Translations under genes and position numbers: made by a program | From: Usitatibacter palustris | GTDB taxonomy: Bacteria; Pseudomonadota; Gammaproteobacteria; Burkholderiales; Usitatibacteraceae | NCBI RefSeq assembly: GCF_013003985.1 | Contig: NZ_CP053073.1 | Span: 1,178,001 to 1,242,000 of the forward strand | Direction of reading: 5' to 3' | Length of the DNA stretch: 64,000 nt | Shown: positions 8,389 to 17,098 of the stretch, one piece after another | Numbering within the stretch: position 1 is the first letter of the stretch | Layout of the letters: each line of letters begins with the position of its first letter | The notes under the pieces: model-generated | Seen by the model: only the letters and a program-made list of their open reading frames with translations | What the model was told of the DNA's origin: nothing | Database searches by the model: none

Positions 8389-9609
8389 ATGAGCGCGGAC
8401 CGCAAGCATCCGATCTACCTCGATTACTCGGCCACGACGCCGGTCGATCCCCGCGTGGCCGCGAAGATGATTCCGTGGCTCACGGAGCATTTCGGCAATC
8501 CCGCCTCGCGCAGCCACTCGTTTGGCTGGGAAGCGGAAGAAGCCGTGGAGCAGGCGCGCCTCGAGGTCGCGAAGCTGGTCAATTGCGACCCGAAGGAAAT
8601 CGTCTGGACCTCGGGCGCAACGGAGTCCGACAACCTCGCGATCAAGGGTGCGGCGCACTTCTACAAGGGCAAGGGCAAGCACATCATCACGGTGAAGACC
8701 GAGCACAAGGCCGTGCTCGATACCTGCCGCGAGCTCGAGCGCGAAGGCTTCGAAGTGACGTACCTGGATCCGGAGCCCAACGGGCTCGTGGACCTGGAGA
8801 AATTCAAGGCGGCATTGCGCCCCGACACGATCGTCGTGTCCGTGATGCACGTGAACAACGAGATCGGCGTGATCCAGCCCATCGCGGAGATGGGCGAAAT
8901 CCTCCGTGCGAAGCAGATCATCTTCCACGTCGACGCCGCGCAGTCCACGGGCAAGGTGCCCATCGACCTCGAGAAGACCAAGGTCGACCTGATGAGCTTC
9001 TCGGCGCACAAGACCTACGGCCCCAAGGGCATCGGCGCGCTCTACGTTCGCAGGAAGCCGCGCGTGCGCCTCGAGGCGCAGATGCACGGGGGCGGCCACG
9101 AAAAGGGCTTCCGCTCGGGAACGCTTGCCACGCACCAGATCGTCGGCATGGGTGAAGCTTTCCGTATCGCTCGCGAGGAAATGGCGAACGAGGGTGAGCG
9201 CATTCGCATGCTGCGCGACCGACTGCTCGCCGGCGTGAAGGACATGGAAGAGATCTACGTGAACGGCGATCTCGAGCAGCGCGTCCCGCACAACCTCAAC
9301 GTGAGCTTCAATTTCGTCGAGGGCGAGTCGCTGATCATGGGCATCAAGGAGCTCGCGGTTTCTTCGGGTTCGGCGTGCACGTCGGCCAGCCTCGAGCCTT
9401 CATACGTGTTGCGTGCACTGGGCCGGAACGACGAGCTCGCCCACAGCTCCATCCGTTTCACGCTCGGGCGCTTCACGACGGAAGCGGATATCGACTTCGC
9501 GATCAAGCTCTTGACCGAACGCATCGGCAAGTTGCGCGCGATGAGCCCGCTCTGGGAGATGTACAAGGACGGCATCGACTTGAATACCGTGCAGTGGGCT
9601 GCACACTGA
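8389..9609 (+). CDS. iscS: Cysteine desulfurase IscS
   Basis: 406 aa, E. coli IscS being 404. PLP enzyme that takes sulfur from cysteine and passes it as persulfide to IscU, TusA and other acceptors. The PLP lysine is in [12 protein letters not shown] (about Lys208), the substrate-contacting region [16 protein letters not shown] is intact, and the mobile persulfide loop [15 protein letters not shown] holds the catalytic Cys near residue 330. ATG 8389 lies 8 nt after the iscR stop. Part of the isc operon. Confidence 0.98.
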   Translation: MSADRKHPIYLDYSATTPVDPRVAAKMIPWLTEHFGNPASRSHSFGWEAEEAVEQARLEVAKLVNCDPKEIVWTSGATESDNLAIKGAAHFYKGKGKHIITVKTEHKAVLDTCRELEREGFEVTYLDPEPNGLVDLEKFKAALRPDTIVVSVMHVNNEIGVIQPIAEMGEILRAKQIIFHVDAAQSTGKVPIDLEKTKVDLMSFSAHKTYGPKGIGALYVRRKPRVRLEAQMHGGGHEKGFRSGTLATHQIVGMGEAFRIAREEMANEGERIRMLRDRLLAGVKDMEEIYVNGDLEQRVPHNLNVSFNFVEGESLIMGIKELAVSSGSACTSASLEPSYVLRALGRNDELAHSSIRFTLGRFTTEADIDFAIKLLTERIGKLRAMSPLWEMYKDGIDLNTVQWAAH

Positions 9610-9664
9610 CTTGAAGCACCCAAGCCGAGGCCCCTGAGAGGGTGGCCGGAGCCAGGAGACAGAC

Positions 9665-10066
9665 ATGGCATACAGCGAAAAAGTCATCGACCACTACGAA
9701 AATCCCCGCAACGTCGGCTCGTTCGGCAAGGACGAAGCCGGTGTCGCCACCGGCATGGTGGGCGCGCCCGCGTGCGGCGACGTGATGAAGCTCCAGATCA
9801 AGGTGGGTCCGGACGGCCGCATCCAGGATGCGAAGTTCAAGACCTACGGCTGCGGCTCGGCGATCGCGTCGTCCTCGCTCGTCACCGAATGGGTGAAGGG
9901 CAAGACGCTCGACGAAGCCGGCACCATCCGCAACACGCAGATCGCCGAGGAGCTCGCGCTCCCGCCGGTGAAGATCCACTGCTCGATCCTCGCCGAGGAT
10001 GCGATCAAGGCGGCCATTGCCGACTATCGCCTCAAGAACGGTGACGACCAGAAGGCTGCCGACTGA
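9665..10066 (+). CDS. iscU: Fe-S scaffold protein IscU
   Basis: 133 aa scaffold on which [2Fe-2S] and [4Fe-4S] clusters are built. Ligands Cys37, Asp39, Cys63, His105 and Cys106 and the HscA-recognition motif LPPVK (residues 99-103) are all at the E. coli positions. It lies 55 bp after iscS, with a GGAG-type ribosome site (CAGGAGAC) before the ATG. The TGA overlaps the ATG of iscA by one base. Confidence 0.98.
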   Translation: MAYSEKVIDHYENPRNVGSFGKDEAGVATGMVGAPACGDVMKLQIKVGPDGRIQDAKFKTYGCGSAIASSSLVTEWVKGKTLDEAGTIRNTQIAEELALPPVKIHCSILAEDAIKAAIADYRLKNGDDQKAAD

Positions 10067-10386
10067 TGATCACGCTGACCGACCGCGCGGCCGGCCACGT
10101 GCAGCGCTACATCGAGAAGCGCGGCAAGGGCATCGGCCTGCGCCTGGGCGTGCGCACCACGGGCTGCTCGGGCATGGCGTACAAGCTCGAGTTCGCGGAC
10201 GAAGCGCAACCCGGCGACCAGGAATTCGAATCGAACGGCGTGAAGGTGTTGATCGATGCGAAGAGCCTTGCGTACCTCGATGGCACGGAGCTCGACTTCG
10301 TGCGCGAAGGCCTGAACGAGGGCTTCAAGTTCAACAACCCGAACGAGAAGGACCGCTGCGGCTGCGGCGAATCGTTCAACGTTTGA
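10066..10386 (+). CDS. iscA: Fe-S assembly A-type carrier IscA
   Basis: 106 aa. A-type carrier that accepts clusters or iron and delivers them to apoproteins. Cys34 (TTGCSG) and the C-terminal Cys98-Gly-Cys100 are present, one residue off E. coli numbering. The start ATG shares a base with the iscU stop, and its TGA overlaps the TTG start of hscB. Confidence 0.97.
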   Translation: MITLTDRAAGHVQRYIEKRGKGIGLRLGVRTTGCSGMAYKLEFADEAQPGDQEFESNGVKVLIDAKSLAYLDGTELDFVREGLNEGFKFNNPNEKDRCGCGESFNV

Positions 10387-10919
10387 ATGAGACGGCCAAC
10401 CACTTCGAGCTGATGGGACTGCCGGTCGCGTACGCGATCGATGCGGCCAGGCTGGAGGAGGGGTATCGGGCGTTGCAGTCGCGGGTCCACCCCGATCGAT
10501 ATGCCAACGCCTCACCGGCCGAGCGTCGCGTGGCCATGCAGTGGGCCACCCGCGCCAACGAGGCCTACTCGACCCTCCGCGATCCGCTGAACCGCGCCCG
10601 CTACCTGCTCGCTCTGCGCGGCTTCGACACCGGCGAAGAAACCAACACCGCGATGCCCGCTGACTTCCTCATGCAGCAGATGCAATGGCGCGAAGCCGCT
10701 TCCGACGCGCGCGCATCGCGCGATGGCGCGGCGCTCGAAGCCTTGCGCAAGGATCTCTCGGGCGAGCGCTCGGGCCTCTTCCGCGAACTCGAAGGCGCTC
10801 TGGGCGCGAAGCTTGACGGTGCGGCCGGCTGCGCCCTCGTGCGGAAGCTCCGCTTCCTTGAGAAGCTCGACTTCGAAGTCGACGACGCACTCGAGCAACT
10901 GCACGAGACGGCTCGCTAG
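10383..10919 (+). CDS. hscB: Co-chaperone HscB (Hsc20)
   Basis: 178 aa J-domain co-chaperone that recruits IscU to HscA and stimulates its ATPase. The J-domain HPD motif is in SRVHPDRY, followed by the Hsc20 C-terminal helical bundle. The only start that keeps the J domain whole is TTG at 10383, which overlaps the iscA stop as TTGA; the next ATG would remove the first helix residues (NHFEL). The gene ends 1 nt before hscA. Confidence 0.94.
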   Translation: MNETANHFELMGLPVAYAIDAARLEEGYRALQSRVHPDRYANASPAERRVAMQWATRANEAYSTLRDPLNRARYLLALRGFDTGEETNTAMPADFLMQQMQWREAASDARASRDGAALEALRKDLSGERSGLFRELEGALGAKLDGAAGCALVRKLRFLEKLDFEVDDALEQLHETAR

Positions 10920-10920
10920 C

Positions 10921-12780
10921 ATGGCCCTGCTGCAGATTTCCGAACCGGGCGAATCCCCCGAACCGCACCAGCGCAAGGTCGCGGTCGGCATCGACCTGGG
11001 CACGACGCATTCCCTGGTGGCCACGGTGCGCTCGAGCGCGGCCGAAGTGCTCCCGGATTCGCAAGGTCGTCCGCTGCTTCCTTCCGTGGTCCGCTACTTT
11101 CCCGATGGCCGCATTGATGTTGGATACGATGCACGGACCGCGCAGGCCGACGACCCGGCCAACACGATCGTTTCGGTGAAACGCTTCATGGGCCGCGGCG
11201 TCGCCGACGTGGCGCGGTACGGCGCGCTGCCCTACCAGTTTCGCGCCGGCCCCGGCATGGTGGCGATCGAGACCGCCGCCGGCGTGCGCTCGCCCGTGCA
11301 GGTCTCCGCGGAAATCCTCAAGGTGCTGCGCGATCGCGCCGAATCGATGCTCGGCGGCGAATTGGTCGGCGCCGTCGTGACGGTGCCCGCGTATTTCGAC
11401 GATTCGCAGCGGCAAGCCACGAAGGACGCGGCGAAGCTCGCGGGCCTCAATGTGCTGCGCCTGCTCAACGAACCCACGGCCGCGGCGATCGCCTACGGGC
11501 TCGATCACGCGAGCGAAGGCACGTTCGCGGTGTTCGACCTGGGCGGGGGCACGTTCGACATTTCCATCCTCAAGCTCACGCGCGGCGTGTTCGAAGTGCT
11601 CGCGACCAATGGCGACTCCGCGCTCGGCGGCGATGACTTCGACATGGCGATCGCAACGCACTGGCGCGTCGGCCACCAGCTCGCCGATGCGCGCGACACT
11701 CGCCGGCTGCTCGCCGAGGCCCGAGAAGTGAAAGAGAAGCTTTCACGTGCTGACGCCGCGGATGCGCAGGTCACGCTTTCGTACGGCCAGAACCTGCACC
11801 TCGCGCTCACGCGTGCGGAGTTCGAACACCTCACGCAGCCGCTCGTGCAGCGCACATTGGGCCCGACGCGCAAGGCGCTGCGCGACGCGAAGCTCACGGC
11901 CGCGGACATCGACGGCGTGGTGCTCGTCGGCGGCGCCACGCGCATGCCGCACCTGCAGCGCGCGGTCGAGGACTTCTTCGGCAAGGCGCCGCTGCGCGAC
12001 CTCGATCCCGACCAGGTCGTGGCGGTGGGCGCGGCGATGCAGGCCAACGTCCTCGCGGGCAACCGCACGGGCGACGACTGGCTGCTCCTCGATGTGATTC
12101 CGCTGTCGCTCGGGCTCGAGACGATGGGTGGTCTCGTCGAGCGCGTGATTCCCCGCAACTCCACGATTCCGGTGGCGCGCGCGCAGGAGTTCACCACGTT
12201 CAAGGACGGCCAGACGGCGATGGCGATTCACGTCGTCCAGGGCGAGCGCGAGCTGGTGGCCGATTGCCGGTCGCTCGCGCGCTTCGAATTGCGCGGCATC
12301 CCCCCGATGGTCGCAGGCGCGGCGCGCATCGCCGTCACATTCCAGGTGGACGCCGATGGCCTGCTGTCCGTGTCCGCGCGCGAGAAGACCTCGGGCGTGG
12401 AATCGTCCATCGTCGTGAAGCCGTCGTACGGCCTGACCGATGACGAAGTCGCGCACATGCTGCAGGAAGGATTCGCGCACGCCGAACACGATCGCGACGC
12501 GCGCGCCCTGGGCGAACAACGTGTCGAGGCCGAGTCGATGCTGGGCGCGGTGGGCGCTGCGCTCGCGCGTGACGGAGATCTGCTGCCCGCCTCGGAGCGC
12601 AAGGAGATCGACGCCCGCGTCGCGGCCCTCGAAGCCGCGCGCACCGGCACGGACCATCGCGTCATCCGCGCGGCGATCGAGGCGCTGAACCTCGCGGCCG
12701 AAGACTTCGCGGCTCGCCGGATGGATCGCGCCGTCTCCGCGGCGCTTTCCGGGAAGCGGCTCGACGAGGTGGCCAAGTGA
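10921..12780 (+). CDS. hscA: Hsp70-type chaperone HscA
   Basis: 619 aa (E. coli 616). Specialised Hsp70 that uses ATP to release clusters from IscU. The nucleotide-binding domain has the three Hsp70 signatures: [23 protein letters not shown] and [10 protein letters not shown], and the linker/substrate domain follows ([13 protein letters not shown]). As usual for HscA, the C-terminal lid is shorter than in DnaK and lacks the EEVD-type tail. ATG 10921 follows the hscB stop by one base; the 3' end overlaps fdx (GTGA). Confidence 0.97.
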   Translation: MALLQISEPGESPEPHQRKVAVGIDLGTTHSLVATVRSSAAEVLPDSQGRPLLPSVVRYFPDGRIDVGYDARTAQADDPANTIVSVKRFMGRGVADVARYGALPYQFRAGPGMVAIETAAGVRSPVQVSAEILKVLRDRAESMLGGELVGAVVTVPAYFDDSQRQATKDAAKLAGLNVLRLLNEPTAAAIAYGLDHASEGTFAVFDLGGGTFDISILKLTRGVFEVLATNGDSALGGDDFDMAIATHWRVGHQLADARDTRRLLAEAREVKEKLSRADAADAQVTLSYGQNLHLALTRAEFEHLTQPLVQRTLGPTRKALRDAKLTAADIDGVVLVGGATRMPHLQRAVEDFFGKAPLRDLDPDQVVAVGAAMQANVLAGNRTGDDWLLLDVIPLSLGLETMGGLVERVIPRNSTIPVARAQEFTTFKDGQTAMAIHVVQGERELVADCRSLARFELRGIPPMVAGAARIAVTFQVDADGLLSVSAREKTSGVESSIVVKPSYGLTDDEVAHMLQEGFAHAEHDRDARALGEQRVEAESMLGAVGAALARDGDLLPASERKEIDARVAALEAARTGTDHRVIRAAIEALNLAAEDFAARRMDRAVSAALSGKRLDEVAK

Positions 12781-13118
12781 CCCGCCTCACCGTCCTGCCG
12801 CACGAGACGCTGTGCCCCGAGGGCAAGGTGATCGAGGCCACGCCCGGCCGCTCGATCTGCGATACGCTGCTCGAGCACCACATCGAGATCGAGCACGCGT
12901 GCGAGAAAAGTTGCGCGTGCACCACCTGTCACGTGATCATTCGCGAAGGTTCGCAGTCGCTGGAGCCCGCCACGGAAAAGGAAGATGACCTTCTCGACAA
13001 GGCCTGGGGACTGGAGCTCACCTCGCGCCTTTCGTGCCAGGCGCGCGTGGCCGACGAACCGCTGACCATCGAGATTCCCAAGTACACGCTCAACCAGGTG
13101 TCCGAGAGCCGCAAATGA
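12777..13118 (+). CDS. fdx: ISC system [2Fe-2S] ferredoxin
   Basis: 113 aa adrenodoxin-type ferredoxin giving electrons for cluster assembly. Cluster ligands Cys42, Cys48, Cys51 and Cys87 are at the E. coli positions ([14 protein letters not shown] ... LSCQARV). Starts with GTG overlapping the hscA stop (GTGA) and ends overlapping the iscX ATG (ATGA), a tightly coupled arrangement. Confidence 0.97.
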   Translation: MTRLTVLPHETLCPEGKVIEATPGRSICDTLLEHHIEIEHACEKSCACTTCHVIIREGSQSLEPATEKEDDLLDKAWGLELTSRLSCQARVADEPLTIEIPKYTLNQVSESRK

Positions 13119-13309
13119 AGTGGATCGATTCGCGCGACATCGCGATCGCGCTCGCCGACAAGCATCCCGAGATCGACCCGACGCGCGTCAACTTCGTCGA
13201 CCTTCGCAACTGGGTGCTCGCGCTCGAAGGGTTCGATGACGACCCGCAGCGCTCGGGCGAAAAAATCCTCGAAGCGATCCAGCTCGCCTGGATCGAAGAG
13301 GCCGACTAG
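13115..13309 (+). CDS. iscX: IscX (YfhJ), Fe-S assembly accessory protein
   Basis: 64 aa acidic protein that binds IscS and iron and tunes cluster assembly. The family pattern is clear: [35 protein letters not shown] and the terminal AIQLAWIEE. ATG overlaps the fdx stop (ATGA). It ends the isc operon and stops 1 nt from the convergent substrate-binding protein gene. Confidence 0.96.
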   Translation: MKWIDSRDIAIALADKHPEIDPTRVNFVDLRNWVLALEGFDDDPQRSGEKILEAIQLAWIEEAD

Positions 13310-13310
13310 A

Positions 13311-14420
13311 CTAGCGGCGGAAGCGCCCGTGCTTGTCGATGATCGACAGGTCGGTGAACTCGATGCCGCTGTGGTCGGTGGGCGAGTAGGCGACGCGAAC
13401 GCCTCCCAGGTCGATGTCCAGCGATTCCAGCGAGCGCAGCAGCTCGGCGTGGTTGCAGCCGTTCTGGCAGCGACGCAGCGCTTCGACCGTGACCTTGGCC
13501 GCCGAGTAACCCTCCATCATCGCGGGCGTGAGTTGCAGGCCTTTCTTGCTGGCATGCCCCGCGGCTTCACGAACCAGCGGCACGGCCGCCAGGCGCTCGT
13601 CCGGGAACACCTGGCTCACCATCACGCCGCTCGCGTTGCCTCCGAGCGACTTGATGAACCCGGTCGAGGCGTTGTTCGAAACCGTGGCGATGGAGGCCTG
13701 AACCTGCGCATTGCGCAGCGCCTCTACACCGGCGGCGACCGCCGCGCCCGCTCCGACCAGCACGATCGCATCCGGGTTCGCGCGCTTCACGTCCGGCACG
13801 GCCTTGCCGATGTCGACCGTCTTGCGGTCGAACTTGTGGACCCCGAGCGGCGCGAGCTTGCTCTCGGCGAGGCCGGCGACGATGCCGGTGGCCACGTCCT
13901 CGCCAAACGAATCGTTCACGTGGATCAGCACCACGCGCCGCTTGCCCAGCTGGATCAGGAATTGCGCGAGCTTCTCGGCCTCGGAGCGGTAGGACGGCCG
14001 CACGTTGAAGACGTACCGCTTGATGGGCTGGTGAAGCACCATCGCGCCGGTGGACGGGCCGATCAGCGGCACGCCCGCGCGCTCGATGATCGGCAGGATC
14101 GCCTCGTTGTGCGGAGTGCCGCGCACCAGGAGGAGTGCGTCCACGCGGCTTTCGTCGATCAGCGACTCGACGTTCTTCGTGGTGCGCGCGACCTCGAAGT
14201 TGTCGTCGCGCTGCAGCAGCTCCACGCGGCGTCCCTTGATTCCGCCGGCGGCGTTCACGGCGTCGAAGTAGAGCTTCGCTCCGTCGAGCAGCTCCAGCAT
14301 CGAGGCGGAGTTGGGTCCGCTCGAGGGTCCGCTGTTGCCGATGCGGAACGGCTTCCCCGGTGTTTGAGCGTGGGCAAACGAGGAGGCGAGCAACAGCAGG
14401 GTGACGAGGAGCGTGCGCAT
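13311..14420 (-). CDS. ABC transporter periplasmic binding protein, Leu/Ile/Val-binding type
   Basis: 369 aa with a Sec signal peptide ending AHA. Two-lobed periplasmic binding protein of the branched-chain amino acid type (peripla_BP_6): GPSSGPNSASMLELLDGAKLYFD and AVNAAGGIKGRRVELLQRDD near the N-terminus, GPSTGAMVL in the first lobe and SDxFGED-like NDSFGEDVATG in the second. No permease or ATPase genes are adjacent, so it is an orphan receptor whose ligand cannot be assigned; such proteins also bind aromatic compounds or amides. ATG 14420 chosen for the signal peptide. Confidence 0.88.
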   Translation of the reverse strand: MRTLLVTLLLLASSFAHAQTPGKPFRIGNSGPSSGPNSASMLELLDGAKLYFDAVNAAGGIKGRRVELLQRDDNFEVARTTKNVESLIDESRVDALLLVRGTPHNEAILPIIERAGVPLIGPSTGAMVLHQPIKRYVFNVRPSYRSEAEKLAQFLIQLGKRRVVLIHVNDSFGEDVATGIVAGLAESKLAPLGVHKFDRKTVDIGKAVPDVKRANPDAIVLVGAGAAVAAGVEALRNAQVQASIATVSNNASTGFIKSLGGNASGVMVSQVFPDERLAAVPLVREAAGHASKKGLQLTPAMMEGYSAAKVTVEALRRCQNGCNHAELLRSLESLDIDLGGVRVAYSPTDHSGIEFTDLSIIDKHGRFRR

Positions 14421-14615
14421 CGTGAATCTTCTTGTTCTGATTGAATGACACGCATCGTAGGTAACTGCAGCGCAATTGCCTGTGTCCCACGTCACTCGGC
14501 GGTTTACAGCGGTAACCGGCGGGAATGGCACGGGCGGGATTGGTGACTCGCAGCGGCTTCTGACACACTTGCGCCTGCCGTACCTTCAAACCCCATTCAC
14601 CTGGAGCATCAAACA

Positions 14616-15467
14616 ATGAGATTCACGAAATTCGCCGTGGCCGGCTTGCTGGTGGCCGCGGGATCCGCCCTGGCGCACGATCCCGACGCCCTGGCCGACA
14701 TCAAGAAGCGCGGCACCATTCGCCTGGGCTACTCGGAGACGTCGCTGCCGTTCTCGTACAAGAACAAGGACGGTGAAGCGGGCGGCTACTCGGTGGAGAT
14801 CTGCAAGCGCATCGCGGCCTCCATCCAGAACCAGCTCAAGATCGCCGATATGAAGACGGAGTGGGTGCCCCTCACGCCGACGACGCGCCTCGATGCGGTT
14901 GCCGGCGGCAAGGTGGACATGGAATGCGGCACGACCACGGTGACCATCAAGCGCCGCGAGCAGGTGGACTTCACGCTGCCGATCTTCATCGACGCCGCGG
15001 CGCTGCTCGCGCGCCGCACCTCCGCGACGACCATGGCCGATCTCCAGGGCAAGAAGGTCGCCGTCGCCGACAAGACCACCACGCTCGCCGCGGTGGAAAC
15101 GGCGCTCAAGAGCCGGTTCATCAACGCGCAGGTCGTGAAGACGCAGACGGTCCAGGAAGCCTTCGAGATGCTGAAGGACGGCAAGGTCGATGCGATGGCC
15201 GGTGATCGCACGGCGCTGCTCGGGACGTTCCTGGCGGCCGGCGGTGCTGAGAACCTGATTCCGCTTCCGGAGGAGCTCTCGTACGAGCCGTACGCGATCG
15301 TGGTTCGCCGCGGCGATTCGAAGCTTCGGCTGGAAGCCGATCGGGTGATCGCGCAGCTCTATCGCACGGGGGACATCGAGGGTGTCTACGCGCGTTGGCT
15401 GGCCCCCCTGGGCAAGCCCACGGTGGCCCTGATCACGCTCTATCGGATGAATGCGCTGCCGGAATAA
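14616..15467 (+). CDS. Amino-acid ABC transporter substrate-binding protein (family 3)
   Basis: 283 aa with a Sec signal peptide (cleavage near SALA-HD). The solute-binding family 3 signature is present: DIKKRGTIRLGYSETSLPFSY then GGYSVEICKRIA, and MECGTTTVTIKRREQVDFT, typical of glutamate/aspartate-type receptors (GltI/AatJ). No permease genes adjoin it. A GGAG element precedes the ATG by 10 nt. Its stop lies 5 nt from the T-run of a terminator that works on the opposite strand, and no terminator is visible on its own strand. Confidence 0.88.
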   Translation: MRFTKFAVAGLLVAAGSALAHDPDALADIKKRGTIRLGYSETSLPFSYKNKDGEAGGYSVEICKRIAASIQNQLKIADMKTEWVPLTPTTRLDAVAGGKVDMECGTTTVTIKRREQVDFTLPIFIDAAALLARRTSATTMADLQGKKVAVADKTTTLAAVETALKSRFINAQVVKTQTVQEAFEMLKDGKVDAMAGDRTALLGTFLAAGGAENLIPLPEELSYEPYAIVVRRGDSKLRLEADRVIAQLYRTGDIEGVYARWLAPLGKPTVALITLYRMNALPE

Positions 15468-15472
15468 CAGGC

Positions 15473-15499
15473 AAAAAAAAGGGGCAGGATACCTGCCCC
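15473..15499 (-). terminator. Strong rho-independent terminator
   Basis: On the minus strand GGGGCAGG-TAT-CCTGCCCC, a perfect 8-bp GC-rich stem with a 3-nt loop, is followed by eight T residues (15480-15473). On the plus strand the hairpin has A residues before it and no T-run after it, so it is oriented for minus-strand transcription. It lies about 230 bp beyond the end of glrR. Confidence 0.88.
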
Positions 15500-15536
15500 A
15501 CAAGGCGCACTCTTGAAATACAGGAGGGTACTACGT
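15473..15536 (-). ncRNA. Candidate sigma-54/GlrR-dependent small RNA
   Basis: Predicted from signals, not homology. A sigma-54 promoter at 15563-15547 (minus strand) predicts a start near 15536, and a strong terminator with eight T residues ends at 15473, giving about 64 nt. No start codon with a plausible ribosome site lies between. A 5' self-complementary segment (AGGG...CCCT) and a CAAG...CTTG hairpin precede the terminator stem. Three GlrR-type sites lie upstream, next to glrR itself. A TATAAT hexamer at 15691-15686 on the same strand could give a longer, ~200-nt form. Its targets are unknown. Confidence 0.55.
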
Positions 15537-15546
15537 GCCCTCTACT

Positions 15547-15563
15547 TGCAAAGTTGGTGCCAA
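15547..15563 (-). promoter_or_regulatory. Sigma-54 (RpoN) promoter
   Basis: Minus strand TTGGCACCAACTTTGCA: the -24 GG (15561-15560) and -12 GC (15549-15548) are separated by exactly 10 bp, and flanking bases fit the TGGCAC-N5-TTGCA consensus. Predicted transcription start near 15536. Located next to the gene for a sigma-54 activator (glrR). Confidence 0.75.
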
Positions 15564-15602
15564 TTTTTGCAAGCGCTTGAAAAGTTTGGGATTCAGGGAA
15601 GT

Positions 15603-15722
15603 TGTCGTCCATTTGGCGACACCCGTACCCCTTAGTATGTCGCCAATCGGCGACAGCCTACCCCGGCAACTGCACTAACTCCCTGATTATACACAAATCG
15701 CGCCTGTCGCTGAAAAGCGACG
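15603..15722. promoter_or_regulatory. Three GlrR-type activator sites (TGTC-N10/11-GACA)
   Basis: Site A 15603-15621 is TGTC-N11-GACA, site B 15638-15655 is TGTC-N10-GACA, and site C 15705-15722 is TGTC-N10-GACG. In each the spacer is itself partly palindromic (for B, GCC-AATC-GGC). Enterobacterial GlrR binds three TGTC-N10-GACA sites upstream of glmY. Centres lie about 76, 110 and 177 bp upstream of the predicted sigma-54 start, a normal enhancer distance. Site C begins 9 nt beyond the glrR stop codon. Confidence 0.65.
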
Positions 15723-15730
15723 GGTGCGAC

Positions 15731-17098
15731 TTATTTGGCGTCAGCCTTGAAGAGGGCCGCTTCGATGCCGTGACGCTGCAAAAGCTTGTAGAACTCGGTC
15801 CGGTTTCGCCTCGCCAGCTTGGCCGCCTGGGAGACGCTGCCCTTCGTGAGCTTGAGGATACGCGTCAGGTAATCCCGCTCGAAGCGCTTGCGCGCATCCT
15901 CGAAGGAGGTCATCTCGTGCATCTCGACCTGGATCGCCTGCTCGACGAAAGCCTGCGGAATGATCTCCGTCGGGCACAGGGCGATCGACTGCTCGACGAC
16001 GTTGAACAGCTGGCGGACGTTGCCCGGCCACTTGGCTCTTACCAGGTGCTCGAGCGCTTCCGAGGAAAACGCCGCCTTCTCGCGCCCGTAGCGGGGGGCG
16101 AGCGTGGCGAGGAAATGTTCGGCGAGGCGGGGAATGTCCTCGGGCCGTTCGGCCAGCGTGGGCAAGCGCAGCGTCACGACGTTCAGGCGGTAGTAGAGGT
16201 CTTCGCGGAAACCGCCTGACTCCTTCTCCTTCGCGAGGTCGCGATGGGTCGCCGAGATGATGCGCACGTCGAAGGGAATCGAGCGGGTCGCGCCGATGGG
16301 GCGGACCTCGCGCGTCTCGATCACCCGCAGGAGCTTCACCTGCAGGGCGAGGGGCATATCGCCGATCTCGTCGAGGAACAGCGTGCCTTTGTCCGCGGCG
16401 ACGAAGAGGCCGCGCTGGTCGGCGATCGCGCCCGTGAACGAGCCCTTCATGTGCCCGAAGAGCTCGCTCTCGAGGAGGGTCTCGGGGATCGCGCCGCAGT
16501 TGATCGCGACGAACGGCTGGTTGACCCGCGGGCTTGCACGGTGAATGGCGCGCGCGAGCAATTCCTTGCCCGTGCCGCTCTCGCCCTGGATCAATACGCT
16601 CGCGTCTCCCGCGGCGACGCGCTGCGCTTTCGCGAGCAGGTCCTCCATGAGCGACGAGTGCGTGATGATGTCTTCGCGCCACAGTTGCCCGGCGCCGTTC
16701 CCGCGCGGACCGGAGCCGCCATGCAGCGTGAGGGCCCGCTCGATCTGGTAGAGGAGCTCGCTCGGATCGTAGGGCTTGGTGAGGTAGCCGAAGACGCCGC
16801 GCTTCACCGCCGCGACGGCATCGGGAATGGTCCCGTGGGCCGTGAGGATGATCACCGGCAGGCCCGGATAGGACGCCTGGATCTCCTGGAAAAGCGCCAT
16901 GCCGTCCATGCCATCCATGCGCAGGTCGGTGAGCACGAGCTCGGGCCGGGACGCGGCGATGGACGCGAGCGCGCGCTGGCCCGAATCGACGGCCGAGACG
17001 CCATACCCGTTGGCTTTGAGGCGGATCGCGAGGAGCCGGAGGAGATCCGGGTCGTCGTCGACCACCAGCAGCGAGGCCTTGCCTTCCTTCGACATCAC
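15731..17098 (-). CDS. glrR: Sigma-54-dependent response regulator GlrR (QseF)
   Basis: 455 aa. Receiver domain with phospho-acceptor Asp58 (VLTDLRMDGMDGM), AAA+ sigma-54 activator domain with Walker A GESGTGKE, and a Fis-type helix-turn-helix (KGSVSQAAKLARRNRTEFYKLLQRHG) matching E. coli GlrR closely. The sigma-54 contact loop, usually GAFTGA, reads GSFTGA here. Starts ATG ATG at 17098, overlapping the qseG stop. Third gene of glrK-qseG-glrR. In enterobacteria this system responds to envelope state and drives glmY and rpoE; the candidate target here lies just downstream. Confidence 0.95.
   Translation of the reverse strand: MMSKEGKASLLVVDDDPDLLRLLAIRLKANGYGVSAVDSGQRALASIAASRPELVLTDLRMDGMDGMALFQEIQASYPGLPVIILTAHGTIPDAVAAVKRGVFGYLTKPYDPSELLYQIERALTLHGGSGPRGNGAGQLWREDIITHSSLMEDLLAKAQRVAAGDASVLIQGESGTGKELLARAIHRASPRVNQPFVAINCGAIPETLLESELFGHMKGSFTGAIADQRGLFVAADKGTLFLDEIGDMPLALQVKLLRVIETREVRPIGATRSIPFDVRIISATHRDLAKEKESGGFREDLYYRLNVVTLRLPTLAERPEDIPRLAEHFLATLAPRYGREKAAFSSEALEHLVRAKWPGNVRQLFNVVEQSIALCPTEIIPQAFVEQAIQVEMHEMTSFEDARKRFERDYLTRILKLTKGSVSQAAKLARRNRTEFYKLLQRHGIEAALFKADAK

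Noticed and set aside
14421..14615. TGGCACG in the gap between two binding-protein genes as a sigma-54 promoter
   Set aside because: No GC or GT at the required 10-bp distance from GG; only a partial match.
15481..15499. Hairpin as terminator of the plus-strand substrate-binding protein gene
   Set aside because: On the plus strand the A-run comes before and no T-run follows; it is oriented for the minus strand.
15686..15691. TATAAT on the minus strand as a main sigma-70 promoter of the candidate sRNA
   Set aside because: The -35 region (TTCAGC at 17 bp) is poor; kept only as a possible second start, not listed as a feature.
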